From Tetragonia tetragonoides (Eukaryota > Streptophyta > Magnoliopsida > Caryophyllales > Aizoaceae), in the NCBI GenBank assembly GCA_038025085.1, contig CM076142.1, positions 11,754,001 through 11,818,000 of the forward strand: a stretch of 64,000 nucleotides of DNA, read 5' to 3'. The notes under the pieces are model-generated. The model did no database searches. It saw only the letters and a program-made list of their open reading frames with translations, and was not told the DNA's origin. Positions 47,903 to 59,280 of the stretch are shown here, one piece after another. Position 1 is the first letter of the stretch. The number at the start of each line of letters is the position of its first letter. A program made the position numbers and the translations under genes.

Positions 47903-50884
47903 ATGGGAGGATGGAATTCTGTACAACTCCATGTATTGTCTGAAGTGTTGGGATGGATTGCTTTCATGGCTTGGTCTATCAGTTTTTACCCACAAGTTAT
48001 CATGAATTTTCAACGCAAAAGGTCATTTTTTTCTTTGTGTTTTGTTTCCAATTTTACTGGGTTTTGTTTGATTTTGGTTGTGTCGGATGGGTTTTTTAAT
48101 TACTTTGCTTAATAATGGTTGAATTTTTTTAATTTTTGCAGTGTGGTGGGGTTAAATTTCGACTTTGTGATCCTGAATTTGACAAAGCACTCGTCTTATT
48201 TGATATACAATACGGTTCTTTACTTTAGTAGCACTGTTCAGGCTGAATATCGTCATAAGTTTGGTTCTAACCAGGTTATTTTCTCCTCTTGGTTGCCCTG
48301 TTATTTATTGGTGGTCTTTTTACCTATGTACAAGTACTCTACTACTCTTAAATGCATCCAAGTATAAATTCTCATATGGTAGCTAGAGTTGAATGGCTTC
48401 TTGTGTATCCTAAGCTCAATTCTCTATAGAAGCTATGTTACATGATTCGGGTATAATGCTTCCAACATTCATTAAATAAGCGGAGTCTACTCAAATTCGC
48501 CCCTGTGAGAGGTGGGAGTATGGTCTGCAACAATCTAATAATTTCTTGTATATAGCACATGCATGTGTCCCTATGTTAAAAACTATCATGAATTCAAAAT
48601 CTGTCTGCATTGGCCTTTATGTCCCATTTTGGTAAAAGAGAAAAAAAGGGGAATGCCATTTTGGAGTTCCAAGTATCTCATGAGAAATTAAGGTGAAACA
48701 TTACAATGTTACATTACTTGGATTTTCCAGCAAAGTTAGCTTTAGTACTTTGTAAGCTACTAGAAAGAATAGACTAGTAATATTTGGAAAAGTTTACATA
48801 TCTGTCTAATGCAAACTTCTCCAACCATGAGTAAGGCTCTGTTTGATTCACCTTAATTTTACTTAAATTCAGTTCAGTTCAGTCCAGTTCAGTTCAGTTC
48901 AGTTTATGTGTAACTTTATTACTCATATAACTTTTCATCCCGAAATAATTTCATGATGAAAATTATGTCATTGAAAAGATCTCAAAGCATACTTTCAAAT
49001 GAGTCCAATATTGACTATGTTTGGACGAATTTTAAATGGTTAACGGTCAAGTTCAAAAAATCAATTAAGTTCAGTTCAGATCAGTTCAGTTCAGATCAGT
49101 TTTATCCAGGTGAATCAAACGGAGCCTAAATCAAAATTGTTAGAATTAATTATGAAAATTAAACTAGAGTGACATAATTTTGCATTAGTGTGTGTTAATC
49201 AGGGAACTGCCCTTAGCATACCTCTAGAGCCAACAATGTATTATTGTTGATCATATTCATATAATTATATGTGATACATAAGGGTGCTGAAAATTGGACA
49301 GATGATACCTGTTGCAGCAAACGATGTGGCTTTCTCAATGCATGCAGTTCTCTTGGCTGCATTCACCCTCTTCCAGATTTTCATCTATGAGGTAATCACA
49401 CCATTTCATTGTTTTTGTCACATTCAATTTGGATTATAATTCAGCTATACATGATTGGCCTAATTCATATTACTGTTGTATTGGCATTGAAATTGCAGAG
49501 GAAAACTCAGAGATTTTCGAAAACATCTCTTGTAATCGTTGCTGCTGTATGGTTCTCAGCAGCAGTTTGTGTTTTTGTAGGCGTTTACAGACATTCATGG
49601 CTCTGGTTGATCTCTGTTTTCAAGTAAGATCATCTGGCCCCTTAAACTGTCTTCTTTTTTCTCCATTGAAAACATATTATGATCTGATAAATAACTGTGC
49701 ATTTCTGATGCTACCTGTATTTTTAATGCAGCACAATTCAGGTTATTATGACAGTGATCAAATATATACCACAGGTCAGGATTTGAACTTTGTATTACTA
49801 AGGGTTTTAGCTCATTTATTATGTTTCATTGGTAAAGCAACAGAATCTGAATCTCTGAGGGTACTCAACTTAGGAAACCCTGAAGTTTTAGTGGATGAAC
49901 ACCTATAGATGAAGAGTACACACCCATTTCCGTAACTTTTGTAATTGCTAACATAGGCTTATTTGCAATTTTGCATCGAGAAGACTATAATACGAAGGCT
50001 TCTGAAAAGTAACCGCGATTTTACAATGTTAATAAGCATTTCTATGCTCTGTTGGATCCTGATTTAGGTTCTATACTTGCTAAAGATTTATCTTGGTTTT
50101 ACTACTATATGAAGGCATTCATGAATTTCAAGATAAAAAGCACGGACGGGTTCAGCATAGGAAATATCTTACTCGATTTGCTTGGAGGTTTGACAAATTA
50201 TGGACAAATGACAGTGCAATCTATAGACCAGAGTACGTAATGTCTAGATTGCTTATTTTGGCTATATCTAGTGAATTTGTCTCTCCATTGTACGTGATTA
50301 TTCCTTTATGAGGATAATACTCAATTTAACATTGCTGATGCAGAATCATGGGTTAACTTCTACGGAAATATTGGGAAGACGCTGCTATCACTGGTATGAA
50401 TTCGCTTTTAATTAGTTAGTCACATTACTGGAGTCTTTGTTTCGAGTCTTCGAATTATTAGCATGCATGTAACCAATAAGACTCATCATATGCTTAATAC
50501 TCCTTATGATGCTTCATTTATTGGCTAGTACAGAAGCTATCTAGCAATAGCTGATAGCGGATTGAGATAATGTAAAAGGGAGCAAAACAACACACTCTCG
50601 ATCTTACTATGCTGAGGGCTGAAGATCGATATAGCTATTATTATTCATGTCACCTAAGATTAAATCATTGATTTAGAATCTAAAACTTGAAATCATGTTT
50701 ATGTAATTTGTTTTTGGTTTCAACAATATATTGATCAACTGACTTCTATCTGCAGGTGTCCATATTCTTTGACATTCTATTTATCATTCAACATTATGTG
50801 CTGTATCCGGCAAAGAAAAAGCTGCTCCCTACTACAACTACTACTACTACTAGTACTACTCAATCAGCCAAACCTGAAGAGTGA
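47903..50884 (+). CDS. CTNS: Cystinosin-type PQ-loop transporter, copy 1
   Basis: Seven-helix cystine/proton symporter of the lysosome or vacuole membrane (family knowledge). Exons: 47903-48021, 48142-48274, 49302-49391, 49499-49623, 49732-49774, 50115-50232, 50344-50393, 50756-50884, in phase, 268 residues. The first PQ-loop reads [10 protein letters not shown] (PQ at 30-31), then VVGLNFDFVILNLTKHSSY; exon 3 gives [12 protein letters not shown]; the second PQ-loop reads KYIPQAFMNF (PQ at 169-170), then NILLDLLGG. Asp191 corresponds to the functionally important Asp of human cystinosin in LLDFTGG. The C-terminal tail is Thr/Ser-rich; no GYDQL sorting motif. Intron 2 carries a Tourist MITE. 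No disruption seen, and it is closest of the three to the usual family sequence. Confidence 0.93.
48835..49126. mobile_element. Tourist-like MITE, copy 3, in intron 2 of cystinosin copy 1
   Basis: 292 bp, ends ggctctgtttgattcacc and ggtgaatcaaacggagcc, exact target duplication TAA (48832-48834 and 49127-49129). It lies in inverted orientation relative to copies 1 and 2 (the 'gttcagttcag' runs face the other way). The corresponding introns of cystinosin copies 2 and 3 lack it. Confidence 0.88.
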
Positions 50885-51710
50885 AGAGGCTCTTTATATG
50901 TATGGCGACTAAGTACGTACATTATACGTGCAAACAAACGTAGGATTTGATCACCTCACTTTCCTGTTCTAATCGGTTAGATAAACAGTACTAATAAGTA
51001 TTGAAACGTGTACATATGCATTTTTGGCTTCAATGCAAATTATTTGCCTAGTACTGAGTCTTACATTTTGTAAATTCTCCTACATCATTATGACAATACT
51101 ACTATACTAGGCTTAATTAGATTAGATATCACTATGGGAGAAGTTGATTCATGGTTGAAAATATGATCTGTACCACCAAAACTACAAACTAAATGTTGTG
51201 ATCCTTTAAAGAATTTTATGTGGAGAAGTCCTTGAATGCCCACCAAGTTTCAGATCGATCGATCTCAATCGATAATCCATCAAAGTGAATAGATCATACA
51301 CACATTCAAACTGAGAGTACAATATAATGATGTTCTCTCTTTCTCCCTTCTTCGAACGATGAACCACAATCACCTCAATTTCTACATTGGTGTGCTTGAG
51401 CTCAGGTTCCACGCACATCAGGATCACTATAGTATGCAACAGTATTGTCTATTAGAGTTCGGTTATCTATTAATCATCTTCTAGGATATATTTTAGCGAA
51501 TTTTTTTAATTATTTGATACACCTTGTTTTAGCAAATACTAGCAACAACAGCGCACGAAAGAAAAGAATGAAGAAAAAAGAAAAGAAAAAAAAAGAAAAG
51601 ACAAAGAGATACTCCTAAGTCCTAACTACTAGCAAAAGTACTGAATTGTGGCCGTAAGTCACATTTGTATGTATGTAAGAGGCTTTCTCTCTATAACTAG
51701 AAAGATGGCA
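50885..51710. other. Spacer after cystinosin copy 1
   Basis: 51206-51320 matches 59828-59940 ('gtggagaagtccttgaatg'), so the spacer is part of the tandem repeat unit. No gene; the minus frame at 51206-51439 is accidental. Confidence 0.6.
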
Positions 51711-51715
51711 GAAAA

Positions 51716-51865
51716 TAAAGGAAAGTAAATTAAGTGAATATTGTAATTATTGTATTTTGTAGCTGAACAGTTTGTAACGTGTAAAATTATTCTTGTATTT
51801 TGCCTATAAGTAGGCCTTTGTGATCAATGAGAAAGGCAACAGTTCATTCTCCACAAAACGTATTA
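51716..51865 (+). repeat. 5' LTR of copia element 2
   Basis: 150 bp, starts taaaggaaag and ends acgtatta. It contains tgcctataagtaggcc, which may serve as its TATA region. Confidence 0.9.
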
Positions 51866-51877
51866 TGGTATCAGAGC
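51866..51877 (+). other. Primer-binding site of copia element 2
   Basis: tggtatcagagc immediately after the 5' LTR, complementary to the 3' end of initiator methionine tRNA. Its position fixes the LTR end at 51865 and so supports the TA terminus. Confidence 0.92.
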
Positions 51878-52106
51878 CATCTGCCGTAGTCTGATATCAC
51901 GCTTCCGCACTCATCTTTTTCGTTTTCTCTCAGTCACATATGCTCGTGTCCGAGCAACTTTAGTCAAGTACCCAATCAGTCCGGGTGTAATTCTCTTGTT
52001 CGTCTGATCAGTCCTTTCGGTCCGGACGTGAGTTCATATTTTTTTCTGGTCTTGGTTCGGTGTTCGTCAAGTCCTTACATAGATCCACCGCCTCACGTTA
52101 GCAACG

Positions 52107-52751
52107 ATGACAAAGGACGGTGACTCCAAGGATTCTAATGGTGGTAACAAAACTCTTCTTGACCCAACTTCCCCTTATTTTTTGCATCCCTCTCATAATC
52201 CAGGGGATCGTATTACTTTGATAATATTAAAGGGTGAAAATTATAGTGATTGGGAACAATCCATTACTACTGCACTTAGGGCTAAGAATAAATTAGGTTT
52301 TGTTGATGGTAGTATTGCTCAACCTGTTCCTACTGATCCTGAATATTATGCTTGGGAAATTGTTAATTCTATGGTTGTTTCTTGGGTGAAAAATACTTTG
52401 GATGGGTTAATTCAAAGTAGTGTGTTTAGGGTACAAAGTGCTAAAGTTTTATGGGATAACTTGCGAGTTCGTTATGCTGTTCAGAATGGTCCCCGCACTT
52501 ATCAATTATGGTCTAGCTTGTCGTCTATCAAACAAGAAGGTATGTCTATCATGTCCTATTATACTAAACTTCTGAGTGTATGGGATGATCTGCATAATCT
52601 TGCTCCACTAGAGACATGTTCTTGTGCTCAGGGTACAAAATTTGAAGCTTGGTTTAATTCTTTAAAAGTCTCTCATTTTCTTATGGGTTTGGATGATCCT
52701 GTGTTTGGACCACTTCTCTCTCAGATTATCAATATAGAACCTTATGCCTAG
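52107..52751 (+). pseudogene. gag of copia element 2, frameshifted at its end
   Basis: Encodes Gag: SPYFLHPSHNPGDRITLI, GENYSDWEQSITTALRAKNK and FVDGSIAQP (Retrotran_gag_3-like), then a UBN2-like part (VLWDNLRVRYA, LSSIKQEGMSIMSYYTKLL, FLMGLDDPVFGPLLSQII). The start ATG lies 241 bp after the LTR. At 52744-52751 the frame runs into TAG, while the Gag text carries on in the neighbouring frame, so a single-base change has occurred there. The zinc knuckle is in that next frame. Confidence 0.85.
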
Positions 52752-55700
52752 TATGGATAGGGTGTATGCAATGATTTATCAAGAGGAACAACACCGTGCT
52801 GTAGCCCGTGGTCGAGACGAGTCTATGGCAGTAGGTTTTGCTGCTCACGGTGGGCGTGACTTGGGACGTGGAACTCTCACTCCTAACCGTGACACTCCAG
52901 CAATCGATCGTTCTGCTAGACCACCAGGTGAGCGCCCCTTTTGTACTCACTGTAAGCGGCATGGCCATGTATACGACACATGTTATGACCGCATTGGTCA
53001 CCCAAATGGATGGGGGTGTGGTCGAGGACGAGGTCGTGGGCGCGGGCGCGAATCCTCTCCTTCGGGGTATGGTCGTGCTGGTGGTTCTGGCGTTGTAGCT
53101 GCTGCTGTTTCAGCTCCTGATGTCGATCAAAGCGGGTCTTCAAACCAACCAGTCATTCTTGGGCTCTCTCTCACTCAGCTTGAACGCCTATTATCCTTGA
53201 TCGAGCCATCATCAAGTAACAACAAACTGACGGGTAAGCCTTGTTCTACTGTGCTCGGTCCTTGGCTTATCGATAGCGGTGCATCACATCATATGACAGG
53301 GGACTTATCTCTACTGGTTGATACTCATGACATCGCTCCATCCCCTGTGAGTATGCCAGATGGGGTTCAACGCTCCGCTGTAAAAGTTGGTACAACAATC
53401 TTGAATGTAGACTTGGCTATTCACGGGGTTCTTTATATTCCCACATTGTCTTGTAATTTAATCTCTGTTGGGCGTTTGATGTTTGATGCAAATTGTTTTG
53501 TAACATTTTCTAATCAGCTATGTGTCTTTCAGGACCGCAACTCGATGCGCCCGATTGGGGTGGGTGAGTACCGAAATGGGGTCTACTACTACAAGCCAGT
53601 GACAGTGGTCGCAACATCCTCCGCATGTAGAGTGGATCCTGATGATATTTGGCAGAAGAGGTTGGGTCACCCATGACAACAAGTTCTTTCATTGCTTCCA
53701 GGGATTACAGTTAGTTCTCAAAGTATCAATAAGGCATGTGATATTTGTTATAGGGCTGAACAAACTCGTAGTTCTTTCCCTTTGAGTACTAGTACTGTGG
53801 ATGATTGTTTTCAACTGATTCATTGTGACATTTGGGGACCTTATCGTACTGCATCTTTTACTGGTGCTCATTATTTTCTAACTATTGTCGATGACTTTAG
53901 TCGTGCTGTTTGGGTGTCATTAATGTCTGACAAGGGTGAGGTTGGTCCCTTGTTGCGTAATTTCTGTACTATGGTCAAAACCCAATTTGGAAAATGTGTG
54001 AAAATTGTTCGTAGTGACAATAGTAGTGAGTTTGGGTCGGGACCTATGAAAAAGTTTTATGCTCAAAATGGTATGCTATTTCAAACTAGTTGTGTTGATA
54101 CCCCTCAACGAAATGGTCGGGTTGAACGTAAACATCGTCATATTTTAGAGGTTGCTCGTGCACTCCGTTTCCAAGCTAGCTTGCCTATTGAGTTGTGGGG
54201 TGAATGTGTTCTTGCAGCCACTTATTTGATAAATCGCACCCCTACTCCCCTACTTCATGGTAAAACACCACACGAAAAATTATTTAATGTTGTCCCCTCA
54301 TACAACCAACTTCGTGTTTTCGGGTGTTTATGTTATGTCCATAGGCGACCTAAGAGTAGGGACAAATTTGCTCCTCGTGGTACGAAGTGTATTTTCTTGG
54401 GCTATCCACATGAGAAGAAGGGGTGGAAGGTGTATGATTTGGAGTCTAAAGAATTGTTTGTCTCAAGGGATGTGGTATTTTATGAATCAGAATTTCCTTT
54501 TGCTACTCCACTAGAAAATGAGTCAAGTCCGACTACTTCTAGTTCTGCTACAAGTGATTGGTCCTTTATAGCTCCTTTGGCGACAGGGGGAGTTTCTTCT
54601 CAAGGCGAGCAATCACCATACTCGCAGGATATTACAGAGGAAACCGTTCCTTCTACTGTTTCCTGTCCGCAGACTCCCAAAGAAACTGTTTCTTCATCTG
54701 TATCTTCTTCACCAGCAGAAGAAACAGTTTCTTTAGATGTTCCTTTGTCTCCAGCAGAGTTATCTCCGACAATCAGTGTTCCTACCTCTATGGATGTCAA
54801 TACTGCACGTCCCCAGCGAAATCGTCGTCCTCCATCATATCTTCAAGATTACCACTGTCACACTCTTCGTCAAGTCGACCCCATTTTCACTCCACCTACT
54901 CTTCCGGGCTCATCAGGTATGCCGTTCCCACTAGCTAATTATGTTACATGTGACAATTTTTCTGCTGCCCATACTCGATTTCTTGTAGCAGTTAGTGAAG
55001 GGGTAGAACCTCGCTCTTATTCTAAGGCTATCAAAGATTCTCGTTGGTGTGAGGCAATGCAAAAGGAGATTGATGCTTTGGAGACTAATGGTACATGGAC
55101 CATCGAGGACCTCCCTCCTGGAAAGAAGGCCATTGGCTCCCAGTGGGTGTATAAAATCAAATACAACTCTGATGGTTCTATTGAGCGCTATAAAGCACGT
55201 GTGGTTGTACGGGGTGACAACCAAGTTGAAGGTATAAATTATACAGACACATTTGCTCCAGTAGCTAAACTTGCTAGTGTTCGTACTCTCCTAGCCGTTG
55301 CCGCTATCAAAGGTTGGGAACTTCATCAACTAGATGTTAACAATGCCTTTTTGTACGGTGACCTTGATGAAGAGGTCTATATGCGCTTGCCTCAGGGATT
55401 CTCTTCACCTCGACCAAAGCAAGTCTGTCGTTTGCGTCGGTCATTGTATGGCTTGAAGCAATCTCTTCGCAATTGGTTTGCTAAGTTGTCTTCAACCCTT
55501 CGGCAATTTGGTTTTCTTCAAAGTCATGCTGATCATACACTTTTCACTTATCGCCGGGGTGATATTTTCCTTGCTGTTCTTGTATATGTTGATGATCTCA
55601 TCGTGGCTGGTAATGATTCCTCATCTTGTACCTCGTTTAAGAAATATCTTCAGACTTGTTTTCAAATTAAAGACTTGGGTGCTTTGAAATATTTTTTGGG

Positions 55701-56541
55701 AATTGAGATTGCTCGCAGTCCCCAAGGCTTGTTTTTGTCCCAACACAAGTATGCACTTGACATTCTCTCTGAGGCGGGACTTACCACTGCTAAACCCGCT
55801 TCGTGCCCTATGGAGCCCAACCATACTCTTGCATCTTCCACAAGCTCAGTGCTCAATGACTCCGGGCGCTATTGCCGGTTGGTAGGTCGTTTAGTCTACC
55901 TCACACTCACTCGCCCTGAGCTTTGTTATTCTGTTCATGTCTTGGCACAATTTCTTCAAGAGCCCAAACAAGATCATTTGGATGCAGCTTATCGTGTTCT
56001 GCGGTATATTAAAGGGGCTCCAGGTCAAGGCATAGTTCTTCGTGCCGATGGAGTTTTGCAGTTATTTGGTTACTGTGATGCAGATTGGGCTGCTTGTCCC
56101 CTTACCCGTCGGTCCTTAACGGGATATTTCATCATGTTGGGTACCTCTCCTATTTCTTGGAAAACCAAGAAACAGCCAACGGTTTCTAGATCGTCGGCTA
56201 AGGCTGAATACCGTTCGATGGCCGTCGCTACATGTGAATTGTTATGGTTAAAATCCTTTCTCGCCTCCCTTGGTGTCTTTCATTCTCAACCGATTCGATT
56301 ATATTGTGACAATCAAGCCGCACTCCATATCGCTTCCAATCCTGTATTCCATGAGCGTACAAAGCATATCGAGATTGATTGTCACTTCATCCGAGAGCAA
56401 CTTCTCAATGGCACCATTAGTACTGCTTATGTTCGTTCTCAACATCAACTTGCGGATATATTTACCAAAGCACTTGGGCGTCAACAATTTCAGTGGTTGA
56501 TGGGCAAGTTGGGCATTTCGGATCTCCATGCTCCAACTTGA
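52744..56541 (+). pseudogene. Nucleocapsid and pol of copia element 2, one in-frame stop
   Basis: One frame runs from the Gag tail to the end of pol. It has a CCHC knuckle (CTHCKRHGHVYDTC), protease WLIDSGASHHMTG and pre-integrase WQKRLGHP, then TGA at 53674-53676 where a Ser codon is expected. After this come CDICYRAEQT, the integrase core (LIHCDIWGPY, FLTIVDDFSRAVWV, RSDNSSEF), RT (WVYKIKYNSDGSIERYKAR, LDVNNAFLYG, LVYVDDLIVAG) and RNase H (GYCDADWAACPLTRRS, SSAKAEYRS, the ERTKHIEIDCHFIREQ tail), ending LGISDLHAPT. From 53692 on, 949 codons are uninterrupted, so the catalytic part looks recent. Confidence 0.92.
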
Positions 56542-56548
56542 GGGGGAG

Positions 56549-56698
56549 TAAAGGAAAGTAAATTAAGTGAATATTGTAATTATTGTATTTTGTAGCTGAA
56601 CAGTTTGTAACGTGTAAAACCATTCTTGTATTTTGCCTATAAGTAGGCCTTTGTGATCAATGAGAAAGGCAACAGTTCATTCACCACAAAACGTACTA
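56549..56698 (+). repeat. 3' LTR of copia element 2
   Basis: 150 bp, matching the 5' LTR except for about four bases (for example aaccatt against aattatt, and tacta against tatta). Confidence 0.9.
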
Positions 56699-56889
56699 GA
56701 AAAAGAGGTGGTTATCAATCAAAACCATCTAAAACAAGATAGAATACTATTACATACATACGCAATAGTCGCATGTCTCCCAAGGTCTATGCATTTCTGA
56801 ATACACTTTTCTAGCTTTTCTTTTCTTTTCTGATCTCGGTTTTTTTTTAACGGATCATCATCTCATAAGTGAAAGTGGTAGGGAGAATA

Positions 56890-59280
56890 ATGGTAGATTG
56901 GCGTTCTACACAACTCGAAGTGTTGTATGAAGTGCTGGGATGGATCACCTTTTTGGCATGGTCTCTCAGTTTCTACCCACAAGTCATCATGAATTTTCGT
57001 CGAAAAAGGAAACCTTCTTATGTTAAAGCTGGGTTTGGTTTAATTTAGTTATTGTGTTTGATAATGGATCTCCCTCGGGTTTTTATTTTTTATTTTTTTG
57101 TGGAAATTTTCGCAGTGTGGTCGGGCTAAACTTCGATTATGTCATCTTAAATGTAACGGAAGAGTCTACATATATGATATACAATGTGGTTCTATACTTC
57201 AGCAAGACTGTTAAGGCTCAATATCGCCACAAATTTGGCTCTGACCAGGTTTATCTCTTATCTTCATTGCATGTTATTTGTAACTATTGCTCTTTTCGAT
57301 TTATTCCCTTAACTAATCTTTATTATAGGCTATAAAACATTGATTTGTTGGTAATAAGGTGTATGTCAAACTTGAACATGAACTCTGTCATTCTAAATAA
57401 ACACCTGCAAATGTCGATACTCGAAACCATGCATTGCTAGAGTTTCTTTACAAGAATTGAAGTTTGAATTCAATGTCAATGTAACATAACTCAAAAGAAG
57501 CACCCAAACTTTATAAACACATTTCCCCTTAAGGCCTTAAAGACTCCTCAAAAAGGAGTGTGAAGCATATTAAGCAGCTTGTATTTAATCACGGTAATTG
57601 GCCTTATAAGTGTTTGTTTTCCAGTCAATATATATGTAATCAAACTTCAAAGAGTGCTGAATTTGACAGATGATACCCATTGCAGCAAACGATGTAGCAT
57701 TCTCAGTTCATGCCGTCCTCTTGACTACAATTACCTTCTCCCAGATTTTCATCTATGAGGTATTCATACTTTTGTCAAACTCGGATTTACAATAATTAAA
57801 GTGATGTTTTATTAGTTTATTTTTAGTTATTTTAAGTGATGTGTCATACAAATCTAATGCAAAACATTGACAAACTGTTCTTTATACCTTCTCTTAATAT
57901 ACGTATTTGTTACTCGATCGATACCATAGTCTGTCAACAAATTTAAGTGAAACTTCACATTCAGCTGTGATTTGTTTAGTTTTAAGTAAATGGTACAGTG
58001 GTATTGGTTTTGCAGAGAAAAAATCAAAGATTTTCGAAAGTCTCTCTTGGAATAGTAGCTGTTACATTGTTATCAGCTATGGTTTGTGTTTTTGTAGCAA
58101 TTTCCAAGCATTCATGGCTCTGGTTAATCTATGTTTTCAAGTAAGATTACTTCTCATTCTCAAACTATACACTTATAAGTAGCCTCTATTTGCTTACTTT
58201 ATGTTCTGATTTGATCGAGTAAACTCTAATTTAACAAGTTGTGCATTTTGACTACAGCACGATTCAGGTTGTTATGTCAGTGATCACATCCATACCCCAG
58301 GTCACAATTTGAACTATTCGTATCATTATATGAGCCTCAAGCCATTAACACATTGTATGATAAAACTTTTACATGATTCTTGCTGCCTTTACCATACTGT
58401 CTCTGAAACCATTTGCCTGCGCTTTCTAAAGTTTTCATGCGCGCACTTTTTTGTAAAACCATTTGCCTTCTTTAAAGTTTTTGTCTGTCTGCGGAATGCT
58501 CTGTAGTCCAACACAATTCTGAGAATCCTTTTCAAAATCTTATTACTGAATGGAAACATACACATGCCATTTTTCTTGTCATATCAAAAAAGGATTTGGA
58601 ATTTCTGTTGCTTGTTCATTGTTTGACTATGAATATATCGAGCTATATATGAAATGCAGGCATACATGAATTTTAGGCTCAAAAGCACAGAAGGGTTCAG
58701 CATAGGAAACATTTTGCTTGATTTCTTGGCAAGTTTGACAAATTATGGTCAGATGGCTGTGCAATCTATAGATCAGAGTAAGTAATTGATTGCTTATGTT
58801 TCACTATCTATATTTTTATATACTCTCCATTGCGATTTCTGGCTGAATTGTGCATATAGCTCAGTTATTGAACATGATCTTGCAGAATCATTGGTTAACT
58901 TGTATGGAAATATAGGGAAGAATCTGGCGTCTTTGGTACGAATTTGTCTTTTCTTTATAGTACAATTCACGCGTTATTGAGTGTTTGATCTGAGTCTTCG
59001 TATGATCGAAAACATGTATGTCTCTGCAAGTACTGTTAACACAAATATACGATACATATCTACATTTTACAAGTATCCTCTACAGTTTAGGAATTAACCT
59101 CAACATCTAATATTTCAGAGTATGCTTATGTTGTGCCATGCATTTGTTTTGTTCGATCTATAACCGGCCATTCGACTTCTGTAGGTGGCCATTTCCTTTA
59201 GCATCCTATTCATCACTCAACATTATGTGCTTTACCGGAAGAAGAAGGACCCGCTTCCTACTAGTACAACACAGTCTTGA
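56890..59280 (+). CDS. Cystinosin-type transporter, copy 2, first splice donor mutated
   Basis: Same eight-exon layout as copy 1: 56890-57008, 57116-57248, 57670-57759, 58016-58140, 58258-58300, 58660-58777, 58886-58935, 59185-59280, which would give 257 residues. The exon 1 donor is aaaag|ga instead of aaaag|gt (position 57010 is A). Read-through reaches a TAG near 57046; a GT within tatgttaaag (about 57020) is a possible substitute but shifts the frame. Everything else is open: PQ-loop 1 ([10 protein letters not shown]), [20 protein letters not shown]-loop 2 (SIPQAYMNF), then [11 protein letters not shown], where the usual GG after Asp is AS. The gene is probably mis-spliced or silent. Confidence 0.75.

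Larger units (their letters stand above)
51716..56698 (+). mobile_element. Ty1/copia LTR retrotransposon 2, non-canonical TA...TA termini
   Basis: Two 150-bp LTRs (51716-51865 and 56549-56698) start taaagg and end gtaYta. The target duplication GAAAA is exact (51711-51715 and 56699-56703). The primer site tggtatcagagc follows at 51866 and the polypurine tract gagggggag precedes the 3' LTR (56540-56548). By eye the LTRs differ at four positions. The element interrupts the spacer between cystinosin copies 1 and 2; the paralogous spacer at 60600-60620 (ggcagaaaaagagg) shows the empty site. Its gag-pol region is nearly intact with two visible lesions. Confidence 0.95.
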
